DNA from: Salisaeta longa DSM 21114
Lineage (GTDB): Bacteria; Bacteroidota; Rhodothermia; Rhodothermales; Salinibacteraceae
Reading direction: 5' to 3'
Assembly (NCBI RefSeq): GCF_000419585.1
Contig: NZ_ATTH01000001.1
Span: 580,005-644,004, forward strand
DNA length: 64,000 bases
Shown one piece after another: positions 45,053-54,811 of the stretch. Within the stretch, counting starts at the first letter, position 1. Each line of letters begins with the position of its first letter. The notes beneath the pieces are model-generated. The model searched no databases and was not told the origin of the DNA. It worked only from the letters and a program-made list of their open reading frames with translations. The position numbers were made by a program, and so were the translations under genes.

Positions 45053-45454
45053 ATGAGCATCCGAAAAAAACGCGTCGCTGCGCTCATTCAACGAGAAGTA
45101 GCCAGCATCCTGCAGCAAAATTACGCCGATCAGCTGCAGCCGATGGTGACCATCACCGACGCCCGCGTAACCGGCGACCTGTCGATTGCCTACGTGTACG
45201 CGAGCGTGCTGGGCGATACCTCGGCCAAGCGCGAGGCGACGTTTCGTCAACTGAAGGCCCTGGCGCCCGAGGTGCGCGACCAGCTGGCCTCGCGGGTGCG
45301 TCATCAGCTGCGCACCGTGCCGCAGCTCAAGTTCTTCCTGGACGAGTCGCTGCAAAAGGCGAAGCGGATGGAGGACCTGTTTGATCGCCTCCGGAAGGAG
45401 CGCGAGATGCGCGAGCGGGCCAAGGCGTCGAACGACGAGTCGTCGGACCAGTAG
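45053..45454 (+). CDS. rbfA: Ribosome-binding factor A
   Basis: 133 residues from the ATG at 45053 ([11 protein letters not shown]); the longer frame into infB is rejected. It binds the 30S subunit and aids 16S rRNA 5' maturation, especially in the cold. KH-like fold: [40 protein letters not shown] and [20 protein letters not shown]. The tail is charged. truB starts 11 bases later. Confidence 0.95.
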   Translation: MSIRKKRVAALIQREVASILQQNYADQLQPMVTITDARVTGDLSIAYVYASVLGDTSAKREATFRQLKALAPEVRDQLASRVRHQLRTVPQLKFFLDESLQKAKRMEDLFDRLRKEREMRERAKASNDESSDQ

Positions 45455-45465
45455 CGCGTGCTGTT

Positions 45466-46203
45466 GTGACAGGGGCTGCCCATCGATCCATTGACGAAGC
45501 GCTCGTGTATCCCGCGGGCCGCACACTGCCGCGCGACCTGTCGCGCGGTGCGGCGTTTTTGGTTGACAAGCCCAAGGGCGATACGTCGTTCGCTGTGGTG
45601 CGGGCCGTTCGTCGGGCTGCGAAGCAGAAGAAAGTAGGCCATGCCGGCACGCTTGATCCGTTGGCCACGGGCCTGCTCATTGTGCTGGTGGCGCGCCCGG
45701 CCACGCGCCTGCAAGATGCGTTCATGGCGCAGCGCAAAACCTACACCGGCACGCTTCGCCTGGGCGAAGTGACGCCCTCGTACGATGCCGAAACGGCGGT
45801 AACCGCGCGCGCCGACGCTTCGCACATCACCGATGCTGCGCTTGCCGAGGCCCTGGGGGCGTTCCAGGGCACCATCATGCAGCGGCCGCCGATGTACTCG
45901 GCCGTGCGCGTAGACGGCGAGCGGCTGTACAAAAAAGCGCGCCGCGGCGAAACGGTAGACCGCCCGCCCCGGCAGGTAACCATCTACGACGCGACGATCA
46001 CCGCGCGCGACGGGGCAGACGTCTCGTTCCGGGTCGAATGCTCGAAGGGCACTTATATCCGGAGCCTCGCGCACGACCTGGGGCAGGCGCTGGGCGTCGG
46101 GGCCCACCTCACTGCCCTCCGGCGCACGGCGATTGGGGCGTACCGCGTGGCCGATGCGTGGCCCCTCGACGTGCTCTGTGATGCGCTCGATGACCACCCC
46201 TAA
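45466..46203 (+). CDS. truB: tRNA pseudouridine-55 synthase TruB
   Basis: 245 residues from a GTG 11 bases after rbfA. Isomerises U55 of the tRNA T-loop. Catalytic Asp in VGHAGTLDPLATGLLIVLV; KPKGDTSF before it; RPPMYSAVRVDGERLYKKAR and CSKGTYIRSLAHDLGQALG are typical TruB blocks. It is the short form without a long C-terminal PUA extension. ribF begins 28 bases downstream of its stop. Confidence 0.95.
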   Translation: MTGAAHRSIDEALVYPAGRTLPRDLSRGAAFLVDKPKGDTSFAVVRAVRRAAKQKKVGHAGTLDPLATGLLIVLVARPATRLQDAFMAQRKTYTGTLRLGEVTPSYDAETAVTARADASHITDAALAEALGAFQGTIMQRPPMYSAVRVDGERLYKKARRGETVDRPPRQVTIYDATITARDGADVSFRVECSKGTYIRSLAHDLGQALGVGAHLTALRRTAIGAYRVADAWPLDVLCDALDDHP

Positions 46204-46231
46204 TGCAATCAGTCGGCAGCGGCCGGTGCCT

Positions 46232-47167
46232 ATGCGACGAGAAATTGGATGGGATGCGATCACGCACGACGACCGATCGGTCGTTACGGTGGGCACGTTC
46301 GACGGCGTGCACCGCGGGCACCAGGCCATCATTGAGTACCTGATCGACCGCGCCGCAACGCGCGACGGCGTTAGCACGCTGCTTTCGTTCGATCCGCATC
46401 CGCGCAGCGTGGTGCATGACGAAGACGTTCCCCTGCTGTCCACCATCGACGAGCGCGGCGACCTGTTGGCGCGCTACGGCCTCGACCGCTTCGTGGTGGT
46501 GCCGTTCGACGAGGACTTCGGGACGCTGTCGCCTACGGCCTACGTGGAAGACGTTCTCGTGTCGCGCATTGGGCTGCAGGAAATTACGGTGGGCTACGAT
46601 CATCGCTTCGGGCGCAAGCGGGCGGGCGACGTGGAGCTGCTGCGCACGCTCGGGGCCCGGCACGGCTTTGCTGTCGACGTCATTCCGGCGCAAATTGTTG
46701 ACGATACGGTCGTCTCCTCCAGCAAAATACGGGCATGCTTGCTTGACGAGGGCGACGTAGCGCAGGCCGCAACGTGGCTGGGCCGCCCGTACGCCCTTAC
46801 CGGCACGGTGCGGCATGGCGAAGGCCGCGGGCGCACCATCGGCTATCCCACGGCCAACATCGCAGTGGCCGACGCGCGCAAGCTCGTACCCAAACGGGGC
46901 GTGTACGCCACGTACGTGCGCTTGCCCGGCGGCACCAAGCAGCCCGGCATGATGAATATCGGGCGGCGGCCGACCTTCGACGGGATGGACGTAACCATCG
47001 AGGTGCATCTGCTCGACTTCTCGGGCGACCTGTACGGCCAAACGCTCACCGTTGAATTCTTGCAAAGACTCCGCGACGAACAAAAATTCGATTCGGTGGA
47101 CGCGCTCGTGGCGCAACTTTCAACCGACGAATCTCATTGCAGAAGTGTTATAGAGACGCTGAAGTAA
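46232..47167 (+). CDS. ribF: Bifunctional riboflavin kinase/FAD synthetase
   Basis: 311 residues from the ATG at 46232 (MRREIGWDAI); the in-frame ATG at 46193 that would overlap truB is an alternative. N-terminal nucleotidyl transferase half with VGTFDGVHRGHQAIIEYL and VGYDHRFGRKRAGDVELL; C-terminal riboflavin kinase half with GRGRTIGYPTANIAVAD and GVYATYVRL. Makes FMN and FAD. Position next to truB is common in bacteria. Confidence 0.94.
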   Translation: MRREIGWDAITHDDRSVVTVGTFDGVHRGHQAIIEYLIDRAATRDGVSTLLSFDPHPRSVVHDEDVPLLSTIDERGDLLARYGLDRFVVVPFDEDFGTLSPTAYVEDVLVSRIGLQEITVGYDHRFGRKRAGDVELLRTLGARHGFAVDVIPAQIVDDTVVSSSKIRACLLDEGDVAQAATWLGRPYALTGTVRHGEGRGRTIGYPTANIAVADARKLVPKRGVYATYVRLPGGTKQPGMMNIGRRPTFDGMDVTIEVHLLDFSGDLYGQTLTVEFLQRLRDEQKFDSVDALVAQLSTDESHCRSVIETLK

Positions 47168-47290
47168 TTGCCGTTTTGGCGCGCCGACGCGCCCACAACG
47201 CACCACTTTGGCAGACTGGGCCGGCACCGTCGCTGGCGCCTGGTTCTTCTTTATGATGGCATAATCTAAAGAGGATAAACCCCAACCCAC

Positions 47291-47557
47291 ATGATTACGA
47301 AGGAAGAGAAGCAAGCACTGATTGAGCAATTCGGCGATGGACCCGACGACACGGGCACGTCCGAAGTGCAAATCGCCATTTTTACGAAGCGCATTGAGCG
47401 CCTGACGGAGCACCTCAAGGAGCATCCGAAGGACTTTTCCACCCGCCAGGGCCTTCTGAAGCTGGTCGGTAAGCGGCGTCGCCTCCTCAACTACCTGATG
47501 GACCGCGACATTGAGCGCTACCGCGCCATCATTGGCGAACTCGGCTTGCGCAAATAG
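47291..47557 (+). CDS. rpsO: Ribosomal protein S15
   Basis: 88 residues, primary 16S rRNA-binding protein of the 30S platform. [40 protein letters not shown] and [20 protein letters not shown] match the family throughout. Followed by a hairpin terminator and pnp, the classic rpsO-pnp order. Confidence 0.98.
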   Translation: MITKEEKQALIEQFGDGPDDTGTSEVQIAIFTKRIERLTEHLKEHPKDFSTRQGLLKLVGKRRRLLNYLMDRDIERYRAIIGELGLRK

Positions 47558-47566
47558 AATCAACGA

Positions 47567-47599
47567 CGACGGCGCTCATGCAGGGCGCCGTTGCTGTTT
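47567..47599 (+). terminator. Hairpin downstream of rpsO
   Basis: CGACGGCGC / GCGCCGTTG, 9-bp stem with one wobble and a 9-base loop, starting 10 bases after the rpsO stop and followed by a short T-containing stretch. Likely a partial terminator or processing hairpin ahead of pnp. Confidence 0.55.
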
Positions 47600-47749
47600 G
47601 GGTGGGCCGCGGGCGTGTGTATGCCGCCTGCCGCGCATCACCCCTCGCAGCAGTAGCACGGGCAGCGCGCGTTGTGCCCGCGATGTTGACCCGCCGCCCC
47701 GACGCGCATTCGACGGGCGGTGCCGATTGACCAAACGAGACTACGTGTT

Positions 47750-49897
47750 ATGACACCGCAAGCAACCATTCAAGAAATCGCATTCGCGCCGGGCAAAACG
47801 ATGTCCCTGGAAACGGGGCGCATCGCCAAGCAGGCCGACGGGGCCGTTGTTGTGCGCCTCGGCGACACGATGGTGCTCTCCACGGCCACCATCAGCGACT
47901 CGCCGCGCGAAGGCTCCAACTTTTTCCCGCTCACGGTTGACTACCGCGAGAAATTTGCCGCTGGCGGCAAAGTACCGGGCGGATTCATCAAGCGCGAAGG
48001 CCGCCCCACCGACAAAGAAACCCTCACGGCACGCCTCGTCGACCGTGCCATCCGGCCGCTCTTTCCCGACGGATTCTACCACGACGTTCACCTGGTGAAC
48101 TTCGTGATCTCGGCCGGCACCGACTTCGACTCGGATATCCTGGCGGGCGTGGGCTCTTCCGCGGCCCTCATGTTGTCGGGCGCGCCGTTTCAAGGCCCCA
48201 TTGCCGAAGTGCGCGTGGGCCGCGTAGAGGGCGATTTCATCGTCAATCCCACGCTCGAAGAGACGGCAGCGAGCGACATGGACCTCATCGTTGCCGGCAA
48301 GCAAGATGCGCTGGTGATGGTTGAGGGCGAGGCGCACGAGATCAGCGAGGAGGAAATGATCGACGCGCTGGACGTCGCGCACGAGTCGATCCGCACGCTG
48401 TGCAGCGGCCAGCACGACCTGATGGAGGCGTTTGGCACGCCGGAACCCATGGACTGGACGGCCGACGTGGTGCCCGAGGCCCTCGTGGCGAAAATCAGCG
48501 AGCAGTTTGGGCAGCGCGTGGCCGACCACGTGCGGGCGCCGTACAGCAAGGAATCCTTCTACACCGGCATCGACGAGATCAAGAGCGACGCCGTGGATGA
48601 ACTGCTGGGCGACGAGCGCACCACGCCGGAAGGTTACACCGCGGGCGACGTTCGCGATGCGGTGGGCGCCGTTGAGAAGACCAAGATGCGCGAGATGATC
48701 CTCCACGACGGCCGCCGCCTCGACGGGCGCAGCCTCGACGAGGTGCGCAACCTGTGGATGGAGGTGGGCTACCTGCCGCGCGTCCACGGATCGGCCATCT
48801 TTACCCGTGGCGAAACGCAAGTGCTGGGGTCGGTCACGCTGGGAACGTCGAAGGACGTGCAGCCGGTGGACGAAGTGTTCGACGAAGCCGACAAGTCGTT
48901 CTACCTGCACTACCGCTTCCCGCCGTTCTCGGTTGGCGAAGCCGGTTTCCTGCGCGGACCGAAGCGCCGCGAGATTGGCCACAGCATGCTCGCCGAGCGC
49001 GCGCTGCGTCCCATGGTGCCCGATCAGGACACGTTCCCGTACGTCATTCGCATCAACGCCGACGTAACGGAGTCGAACGGCTCCTCGTCGATGGCCAGCG
49101 TGTGTGCGGGCAGCCTCGCCATGATGGACGCCGGTGTGCCGCTGAAGAAGCCGGTGGCCGGCATCGCGATGGGCCTCGTTACCGACGGCGAGAACACCCG
49201 CGTGCTGACGGATATCCTCGGTCAGGAAGATCACCTGGGCGACATGGACTTCAAGATCACGGGCACCCGCGACGGCATCACCGCATGCCAGATGGACATG
49301 AAGATCAGCGGGCTCTCGCGCGATGTGCTGCTGAAGGCCCTGAAGCAGGCCCGCGAAGCACGCAGCCACATCCTGGACGCGATGGAAGAGACCATCGACG
49401 CGCCACGGGGCGAGCTCTCGGCAACCGCACCGCGCCTCACGAAGATCACGATTGATCCCGAGCACATCGGGGCCGTGATTGGACCGGGCGGCAAGGTTGT
49501 GAAGAGCATCCAGAAAGAGACGAACACCGAGGTCACCATCGAGGAAGATGAGGGCGTCGGCTACGTCACCATTGCGGCCAAGAACCAGGCCGATGCGGAA
49601 GCCGCCATTGAGCGGATCAAGCAGATTGTGGCGGTGCCCGAAGCCGGTGAGGACTACATCGGCACGGTGAAGAGCATCCGCGACTTTGGAGCGTTCATCG
49701 AGATCATGCCCGACAAGACCGGGCTCTTGCACGTCTCCGAAATCTCGCACGACTACGTGGAAGACATCAGCGAGCACCTGAAGGTGGGCGACAAGGTGAA
49801 GGTTCACCTGCTGGAGGTGCGCGACGATGGCAAGATGCGTCTGACGCGCAAGCCCTTTGTGGCGAAAGGCGAAGACGCCAGCAACGGCCAGCCGTAA
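47750..49897 (+). CDS. pnp: Polyribonucleotide nucleotidyltransferase (PNPase)
   Basis: 715 residues from the ATG at 47750 (MTPQATIQEI); the upstream GTG at 47720 is unlikely. Phosphorolytic 3'-5' exoribonuclease and degradosome component. Two RNase PH domains (GAVVVRLGDTMVLSTATISD near the start; FTRGETQVLGSVTLGTSKDV in the second), then KH (HIGAVIGPGGKVVKSIQKET) and S1 (YIGTVKSIRDFGAFIEIMPD). All domains complete. Confidence 0.97.
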   Translation: MTPQATIQEIAFAPGKTMSLETGRIAKQADGAVVVRLGDTMVLSTATISDSPREGSNFFPLTVDYREKFAAGGKVPGGFIKREGRPTDKETLTARLVDRAIRPLFPDGFYHDVHLVNFVISAGTDFDSDILAGVGSSAALMLSGAPFQGPIAEVRVGRVEGDFIVNPTLEETAASDMDLIVAGKQDALVMVEGEAHEISEEEMIDALDVAHESIRTLCSGQHDLMEAFGTPEPMDWTADVVPEALVAKISEQFGQRVADHVRAPYSKESFYTGIDEIKSDAVDELLGDERTTPEGYTAGDVRDAVGAVEKTKMREMILHDGRRLDGRSLDEVRNLWMEVGYLPRVHGSAIFTRGETQVLGSVTLGTSKDVQPVDEVFDEADKSFYLHYRFPPFSVGEAGFLRGPKRREIGHSMLAERALRPMVPDQDTFPYVIRINADVTESNGSSSMASVCAGSLAMMDAGVPLKKPVAGIAMGLVTDGENTRVLTDILGQEDHLGDMDFKITGTRDGITACQMDMKISGLSRDVLLKALKQAREARSHILDAMEETIDAPRGELSATAPRLTKITIDPEHIGAVIGPGGKVVKSIQKETNTEVTIEEDEGVGYVTIAAKNQADAEAAIERIKQIVAVPEAGEDYIGTVKSIRDFGAFIEIMPDKTGLLHVSEISHDYVEDISEHLKVGDKVKVHLLEVRDDGKMRLTRKPFVAKGEDASNGQP

Positions 49898-49928
49898 CAC
49901 GCGGCCATCGCTGCAGAAACGCATCAGG

Positions 49929-49964
49929 GGCGGGGATCCATCAGCGGATCCTCGCCTTTGTTGT
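49929..49964 (+). terminator. Intrinsic terminator of pnp
   Basis: GGCGGGGATCC / GGATCCTCGCC, 11-bp stem with one G-T pair and a 6-base loop, followed by TTTGTTGT, 30 bases after the pnp stop. It ends the rimP-to-pnp block. Confidence 0.75.
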
Positions 49965-50005
49965 ATGGCACCACTCACAGGCACTCTCTTTTGATTTCCA
50001 TCGTA

Positions 50006-50986
50006 ATGAACATCCTCGTAACCGGCGGGGCCGGATACATTGGCAGCACGTGCGTGCATCAGCTCGTGAAGGCAGGCTACGACGTCGTCGTGCTCGATAA
50101 CCTGTCGCAGGGGCACCGCGCGGCGGTCCACCCGGCGGCCGCGTTCGTCCGGGGCGACCTCGACGACCGCGCCACCATCGACGACGTGATGCAGGCTCAC
50201 CGCCCCGACGCCGTGATGCACTTTGCCTCGCACACGCTCGTGGGCGAGTCGATGGAGGAGCCCTTCCTATACCTCGACCGTAACGTGCGCTGCGGCCTCA
50301 ACCTGATCCGCTCGGCGGCCGCGCACAATGTGGAGCGCTTCATCCTCTCCTCCACCGCCAACCTGTTCGGAACCCCCGAGCAGGTGCCCATCGACGCGTC
50401 CGAACGGATCGACCCCGGCAGCCCGTACGGCGAGTCGAAGTTCATCCTGGAGCGCATTCTGCACTGGATGGACGCACTCGATACGATGCGCTTTGCTGCG
50501 CTCCGCTACTTCAATGCCGCCGGGGCCGCGCACGAAGACCTGGGCGAAGACCACGATCCCGAAACGCACCTCATCCCCATCGTGCTGGAAGTGGCCCTCG
50601 GGCAGCGCGACGGGCTCTCCATCTTTGGCGACGACTACGACACGCCCGATGGCACCTGTGTGCGCGACTACATCCACGTCCTCGACCTGGCCGATGCGCA
50701 CATCCGCGCGCTCGAAGCGCTGGGCGACGGAAGCTGCACGTACAACCTGGGCAACGGCCGGGGCTACAGCGTGCGCGAAGTCATCGAAACGGCGCGTGCC
50801 GTGACGGGCCGCGACATTCCGGCCACCGTGAGCGACCGGCGCCCGGGCGATCCGGACACCCTCATTGCCAGTAGCGACGAAATACGCGACGACCTGGGGT
50901 GGGCGCCGCAGTATCCAGCCCTCGAAACGATCATCGAAACCGCCTGGCAATGGCATCAGAAGCATCCCCACGGCTACGACGATTGA
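50006..50986 (+). CDS. galE: UDP-glucose 4-epimerase
   Basis: 326 residues from the ATG at 50006 ([13 protein letters not shown]); the earlier frame start is rejected. Short-chain dehydrogenase fold: NAD-binding GGAGYIGS at the N-terminus, the catalytic Tyr motif reading [17 protein letters not shown] with Ser in place of the more usual upstream residues, and RYFNAAGA. Interconverts UDP-glucose and UDP-galactose for polysaccharide synthesis. Ends 36 bases before scpA. Confidence 0.94.
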   Translation: MNILVTGGAGYIGSTCVHQLVKAGYDVVVLDNLSQGHRAAVHPAAAFVRGDLDDRATIDDVMQAHRPDAVMHFASHTLVGESMEEPFLYLDRNVRCGLNLIRSAAAHNVERFILSSTANLFGTPEQVPIDASERIDPGSPYGESKFILERILHWMDALDTMRFAALRYFNAAGAAHEDLGEDHDPETHLIPIVLEVALGQRDGLSIFGDDYDTPDGTCVRDYIHVLDLADAHIRALEALGDGSCTYNLGNGRGYSVREVIETARAVTGRDIPATVSDRRPGDPDTLIASSDEIRDDLGWAPQYPALETIIETAWQWHQKHPHGYDD

Positions 50987-51022
50987 TGCGGACGCGCCGC
51001 GTGTTTTCCGAACTGACCGCCC

Positions 51023-51787
51023 ATGCCCATGTATCGGGTTGAGCTGCAGCAGTTTGAGGGGCCTATGGACCTGCTCCTCTACTTCATTCGCCGGGACGAG
51101 GTCGACATCCACGACATTCCCATCGCCGACATCGCCGACGAGTACCTGGCGTACGTCCGCGTGATGGAAGACATTGACCTCGACGGCGTCGCCGACTTTA
51201 TCTACATGGCTGCGCTCCTCATCAACATCAAGGCGCGCACGCTCCTGCCCAGCGATGCGTCTGATGAGGAGGAGGGCGAGGGCGTCGATCCGCGGCGCGA
51301 GCTGGTGGAACGCCTGCTCGAATACGTGCGGTTTAAAGAGGCCGCCGAGCAGCTGGCGCTCAAGCAAGAAGACCGCCTGGCGCGCTACACACGGCGCGAC
51401 GTGGCCATGGACCGGAACGTGGCGGAGGCCAACCACGAGGTCAGCGTAGACGGCTCGGTGTACGATCTGGTGCAGGCGCTGGGCTGGCTCCTCACCGCCT
51501 CCGATGCGGAAGACGAAGGACCGGTGGTGCACGAGGTGGAGCCGCTGGCGTACAACATGGAGCAGCAGCAGACCTACGTGATGGAACGGCTGGCGACCGA
51601 GCAACAAATCATCTTCAAGACGCTCGTGCAGCGACGCACCAAGCCGTTTGTGATCGCCACCTTCCTGGCTGTGCTGGAGCTGGCGCGTCAGCAGCACGTT
51701 CACCTGTACATCGGAGAAGATCCCACGGCCTTTGTCATTGAACCGCGCGAGTCGCTTGCAGCCGCTGCGCACGAATCGCATGGATGA
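51023..51787 (+). CDS. scpA: Segregation and condensation protein A
   Basis: 254-residue kleisin subunit of SMC condensin. N-terminal FEGPMDLLLYFIRRDEVDIH and DIPIADIADEYLAYV, acidic linker, and the C-terminal winged-helix part with VATFLAVLELARQQHVHLYI-type segment. Partner scpB and smc are not in the window. Its last eight bases overlap the start of the ABC ATPase gene. Confidence 0.93.
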   Translation: MPMYRVELQQFEGPMDLLLYFIRRDEVDIHDIPIADIADEYLAYVRVMEDIDLDGVADFIYMAALLINIKARTLLPSDASDEEEGEGVDPRRELVERLLEYVRFKEAAEQLALKQEDRLARYTRRDVAMDRNVAEANHEVSVDGSVYDLVQALGWLLTASDAEDEGPVVHEVEPLAYNMEQQQTYVMERLATEQQIIFKTLVQRRTKPFVIATFLAVLELARQQHVHLYIGEDPTAFVIEPRESLAAAAHESHG

Positions 51788-52604
51788 GGATCGCATGGAT
51801 GACGCCCGGCCGGCCCTTTCCGTCCGCGATCTGTCGGTCGTCCTGGGAGGTACGACCATTGTGGACGAGGCATCGTTTACCTTGCCTACAGGAACGTGGA
51901 CGAGCCTCGTGGGGCCCAATGGGTGCGGAAAAACGACCATCGTGCGCGCCATCACGGGTGTGTTGCCGCACCGTGGAACCGTGCACGCGCATGGCGAGCC
52001 GCTGGCGTCGCTATCCGACCGGGCCCGCGCCCAACAGATGGCGGTGGTGCAGCAAGCGCCCCGCCTGGCGTTCGACTTTACCGTGCGCGAGCTGGTGCAG
52101 ATGGGGCAGCTGCCCCACAGCGGATGGCTAAGCATGTCGCGCGGCGACGCGGAACGGCTGGACGATGCGCTGGCGCGCGTCGACCTGCAGGGCTACGACG
52201 ATCGATCGGTGCATACCCTGAGCGGCGGCGAGCTGCAGCGGGCGTTTCTGGCACAAGCCTTTGTGCAAAATCCGAAGTTGTTTGTGCTCGATGAGCCCAC
52301 CGCTCACCTCGACGTGCACTATCAGTACGCCTTGCTCCGCCAGGTGCGCGCCCTGGTGGATGGCGGCCGCACGGTGCTGGCTATTGTGCACGATCTGGAG
52401 CGCGCGGCGCATTTTGCCGATTCCATGCTGGTGATGAAGGCGGGCCGTATCGTGGCGCACGGGGCGCCGGCCGACGTGCTGACGCCCGCGTGCATCGCCG
52501 AGGTCTTTCGCATGCGGGCCTCGGTAGATGCGGCCCCCGATGGACAGCTCCGCATCACGTATCACGACGCGCTGCCCGCCCAGGAAACGAGGGCCACTCG
52601 GTAG
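51780..52604 (+). CDS. ABC transporter ATP-binding protein (BtuD/FhuC-like)
   Basis: 274 residues from the ATG at 51780, overlapping scpA by eight bases; a second ATG at 51795 is possible. Walker A GPNGCGKTT, signature LSGGELQRAFLAQAF, Walker B LFVLDEPTAHLD and switch His in VLAIVHDLERAA. The family (FepC/BtuD/HemV) imports iron-siderophores, haem or cobalamin. The gene after it makes adenosylcobalamin, so a B12 importer is the better guess. No permease or binding protein lies nearby. Confidence 0.88.
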   Translation: MDEDRMDDARPALSVRDLSVVLGGTTIVDEASFTLPTGTWTSLVGPNGCGKTTIVRAITGVLPHRGTVHAHGEPLASLSDRARAQQMAVVQQAPRLAFDFTVRELVQMGQLPHSGWLSMSRGDAERLDDALARVDLQGYDDRSVHTLSGGELQRAFLAQAFVQNPKLFVLDEPTAHLDVHYQYALLRQVRALVDGGRTVLAIVHDLERAAHFADSMLVMKAGRIVAHGAPADVLTPACIAEVFRMRASVDAAPDGQLRITYHDALPAQETRATR

Positions 52605-52647
52605 CGTGCGACCTGACGCATTGATCCTTCAGAACGTTCAGCCTGCT

Positions 52648-53241
52648 ATGCCCAAAATCTACACCCGCACCGGCGACGACGGCACCACGGCCCTGTTTGG
52701 GGGCGAGCGCGTGCGCAAAGGCCATCCGCGCATCGACGCCTACGGCACGGTCGACGAGGTGAACTCGTTCGTTGGATTGGCGCGCGCGCACCTGCAAGCG
52801 TCGCTGGGCAACGACCGGCTGGACGCCGTGCTTAGTGATGTGCAAAACGACCTGTTTGTAGTGGGCGCCGATTTGGCCACGCCCACCGATGCCAAGCCGG
52901 TAGTGCCGCGGGTGAAAGTGGCCCACGTTGACGTGTTGGAGGCACACATCGACGCGTTTGAAGACGATCTGCCGGCGCTGAAAAACTTCATTCTGCCGGG
53001 CGGCACCCCTGGAGCGGCGGCCCTTCACACGGCGCGCACGGTGTGCCGCCGGGCCGAGCGCCTGGGCGTGCAGGCCAGCGCGTCCACCCCGCTCAATGAG
53101 CACGCGCTCACGTACCTCAACCGGCTCTCGGATCTCTTTTTCGTGCTGGCGCGCTGGGCCAATCGGCAGGCCGGCACGCGCGAGGAGCGCTGGACGGGTG
53201 CTTCCACGTCTTCGGATGCAGCGGCCGAGGAGACCTCCTAA
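52648..53241 (+). CDS. Cob(I)yrinic acid a,c-diamide adenosyltransferase, PduO type
   Basis: 197 residues from the ATG at 52648 (MPKIYTRTGDDGTTALFGGE). ATP-binding N-terminus TGDDGTTALFGGERV, DAYGTVDEVNSFVGLAR, LPGGTPGAAALHTARTVCRR, then LNRLSDLFFVLARWAN. It adenosylates cob(I)alamin to coenzyme B12. It follows the BtuD-like ABC ATPase by 43 bases, suggesting a B12 acquisition/activation unit. Confidence 0.93.
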   Translation: MPKIYTRTGDDGTTALFGGERVRKGHPRIDAYGTVDEVNSFVGLARAHLQASLGNDRLDAVLSDVQNDLFVVGADLATPTDAKPVVPRVKVAHVDVLEAHIDAFEDDLPALKNFILPGGTPGAAALHTARTVCRRAERLGVQASASTPLNEHALTYLNRLSDLFFVLARWANRQAGTREERWTGASTSSDAAAEETS

Positions 53242-53345
53242 GCCGCAACGACACCGGCACAGGGCTTGATATTCATCCCCGCAGCGTCTTGTTTGCTTTA
53301 ACGTAGCACGACGCATCCTGCTTGCTCCCACCCACGGTCTCTTGT

Positions 53346-54641
53346 ATGCCCGCTGCAATGACACGCTCACGGTCACTCCTGTTCATTAGCCTGGGAACAC
53401 TCGCGGCCCTCGTTTGGCTCCTGATGCCGCGGCTCTCGGCTGACGGAGGCGCTTCTTCGGCATCGTACGCGGCGTCGCCGCCCGAGCGGACCGCGGCCGT
53501 CGATCGGTTTGGGCTGCCCGTGACCGGTTTCAACGTCGACCGGCACCGCATCGACCGGTATCAGACGTTTGCCGACCTGCTGCTGGATTACAACGTGCCG
53601 TACGCACAAATTGTGGCGGTGGCGGAGCAAACCCGCGACGTATTCGACGTGCGCGACTTTCGCACGGGCGATGCCTATCAGGTGTACGTAGATCCCTGGC
53701 TTGGGCAGGCGCGCTACCTGGTGTATCAGCGCAGCCCCGTGTTGTATGTGGTGTACGACGTGCTGCGCCCCGAGCGTTCGTTCAAGCGCACCCGTCCGGT
53801 ACAGACGAACTGGAAGACCGCAAGCGGCGTCATTCAGTCGTCGCTCTACGCAACGCTCATGGACGCCAATGCTTCGCCAGAACTCGCGCTTGCCCTCTCG
53901 GAGGTGTATGCTTGGCAAATCGACTTCTTCCAGCTGCGTCCGGGCGATCGGTTTCGGGTGCTGTACGAACAGCAGTCCGTGGATGGCGAAGTCATAGGGC
54001 CCGGGGCCGTCGTGGCGGCATACTTTGAGCACCGGGGGGAGCCGTTTTACGCCTTCCGCTTTGATGATGGCACCGGCGCGACCTATTACGACCGGGCCGG
54101 GCAGAGCCTGCAGCGGGCACTGTTGAAGGCACCGCTGCGCTACACGCGCATCAGCTCGGGCTTTCAACGCAGCCGGCTGCATCCGGTGCTGGGGCGGCGG
54201 CGCGCGCACTTAGGAACCGATTATGCCGCGCCCACCGGTACGCCCGTGCACAGCGTGGGCGACGGGTTCGTGACCGAAGCCGGGTACGGGCGCTACAACG
54301 GCAACTACGTCAAAATTCGCCACAACAGCGTGTACACCACCGGCTACCTGCACCTGACCGACATCGCCGATGGGGTACGGGCCGGCACGCACGTTAAGCA
54401 AGGCCAAGTCATTGGCTACGTGGGCAGCACCGGACTGGCGACGGGGCCGCACCTGCACTACCACTTCTGGAAAAACGGCGAGCCGGTGGACTCGCGCGAC
54501 GTCGAGATGCCGCCCGAGCGACCGGTGAACCCCACGTACCGCGCGGCCTACGATCGGCTGGTGGATCGCCTCTTGCCGTATGTCAAGCCGCGCCATATGA
54601 TCACCGAGCGGTACGCCCCCGCTATTTCGCAGGTTGGATAA
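53346..54641 (+). CDS. M23 family peptidoglycan metallopeptidase
   Basis: 431 residues from the ATG at 53346; an earlier in-frame TTG and a later ATG at 53358 are alternatives. N-terminal membrane anchor or signal (SLLFISLGTLAALVWLLMP), a middle domain with LysM/OapA-like FADLLLDYNVPYAQIVAVAE and FFQLRPGDRFRVLYEQ, and a C-terminal LytM domain. Zinc ligands are in HLGTDYAAPTGTPV and in LATGPHLHYHFWKNGEPVDS. Predicted endopeptidase acting on peptide crosslinks of the cell wall from the periplasm. Confidence 0.94.
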   Translation: MPAAMTRSRSLLFISLGTLAALVWLLMPRLSADGGASSASYAASPPERTAAVDRFGLPVTGFNVDRHRIDRYQTFADLLLDYNVPYAQIVAVAEQTRDVFDVRDFRTGDAYQVYVDPWLGQARYLVYQRSPVLYVVYDVLRPERSFKRTRPVQTNWKTASGVIQSSLYATLMDANASPELALALSEVYAWQIDFFQLRPGDRFRVLYEQQSVDGEVIGPGAVVAAYFEHRGEPFYAFRFDDGTGATYYDRAGQSLQRALLKAPLRYTRISSGFQRSRLHPVLGRRRAHLGTDYAAPTGTPVHSVGDGFVTEAGYGRYNGNYVKIRHNSVYTTGYLHLTDIADGVRAGTHVKQGQVIGYVGSTGLATGPHLHYHFWKNGEPVDSRDVEMPPERPVNPTYRAAYDRLVDRLLPYVKPRHMITERYAPAISQVG

Positions 54642-54768
54642 GAAATAATTGCCTCTTGCGTCGTTACAAATTGTACCAAAAAGTAACACGAGTCAACGGC
54701 TGTTAACGCAACCGCAAGAAGCCATCCCGCCAAAAGGCGCGATTGTAACGAAACGTGTACGCACCCCT

Positions 54769-54787
54769 TGTAGGGAAAATCCCTACA
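54769..54787. promoter_or_regulatory. Inverted repeat TGTAGGGA-aaa-TCCCTACA
   Basis: Perfect 8-bp inverted repeat with a 3-base centre, 155 bases before the 112-residue gene. It could be an operator or leader hairpin; the T-rich right side is absent. Confidence 0.5.
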
Positions 54788-54795
54788 TTGCAACC

Positions 54796-54811
54796 TCCGC
54801 ATTAGTGCGGA
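54796..54811. promoter_or_regulatory. Inverted repeat TCCGCA-ttag-TGCGGA
   Basis: Perfect 6-bp stem with a 4-base loop, 9 bases after the previous inverted repeat. The two together form a tandem-hairpin element. Confidence 0.45.

Noticed and set aside
47741-50233. 830-residue minus-strand frame
   Set aside because: It is a shadow of pnp, with Arg/His/Ala-rich composition and no recognisable domain.
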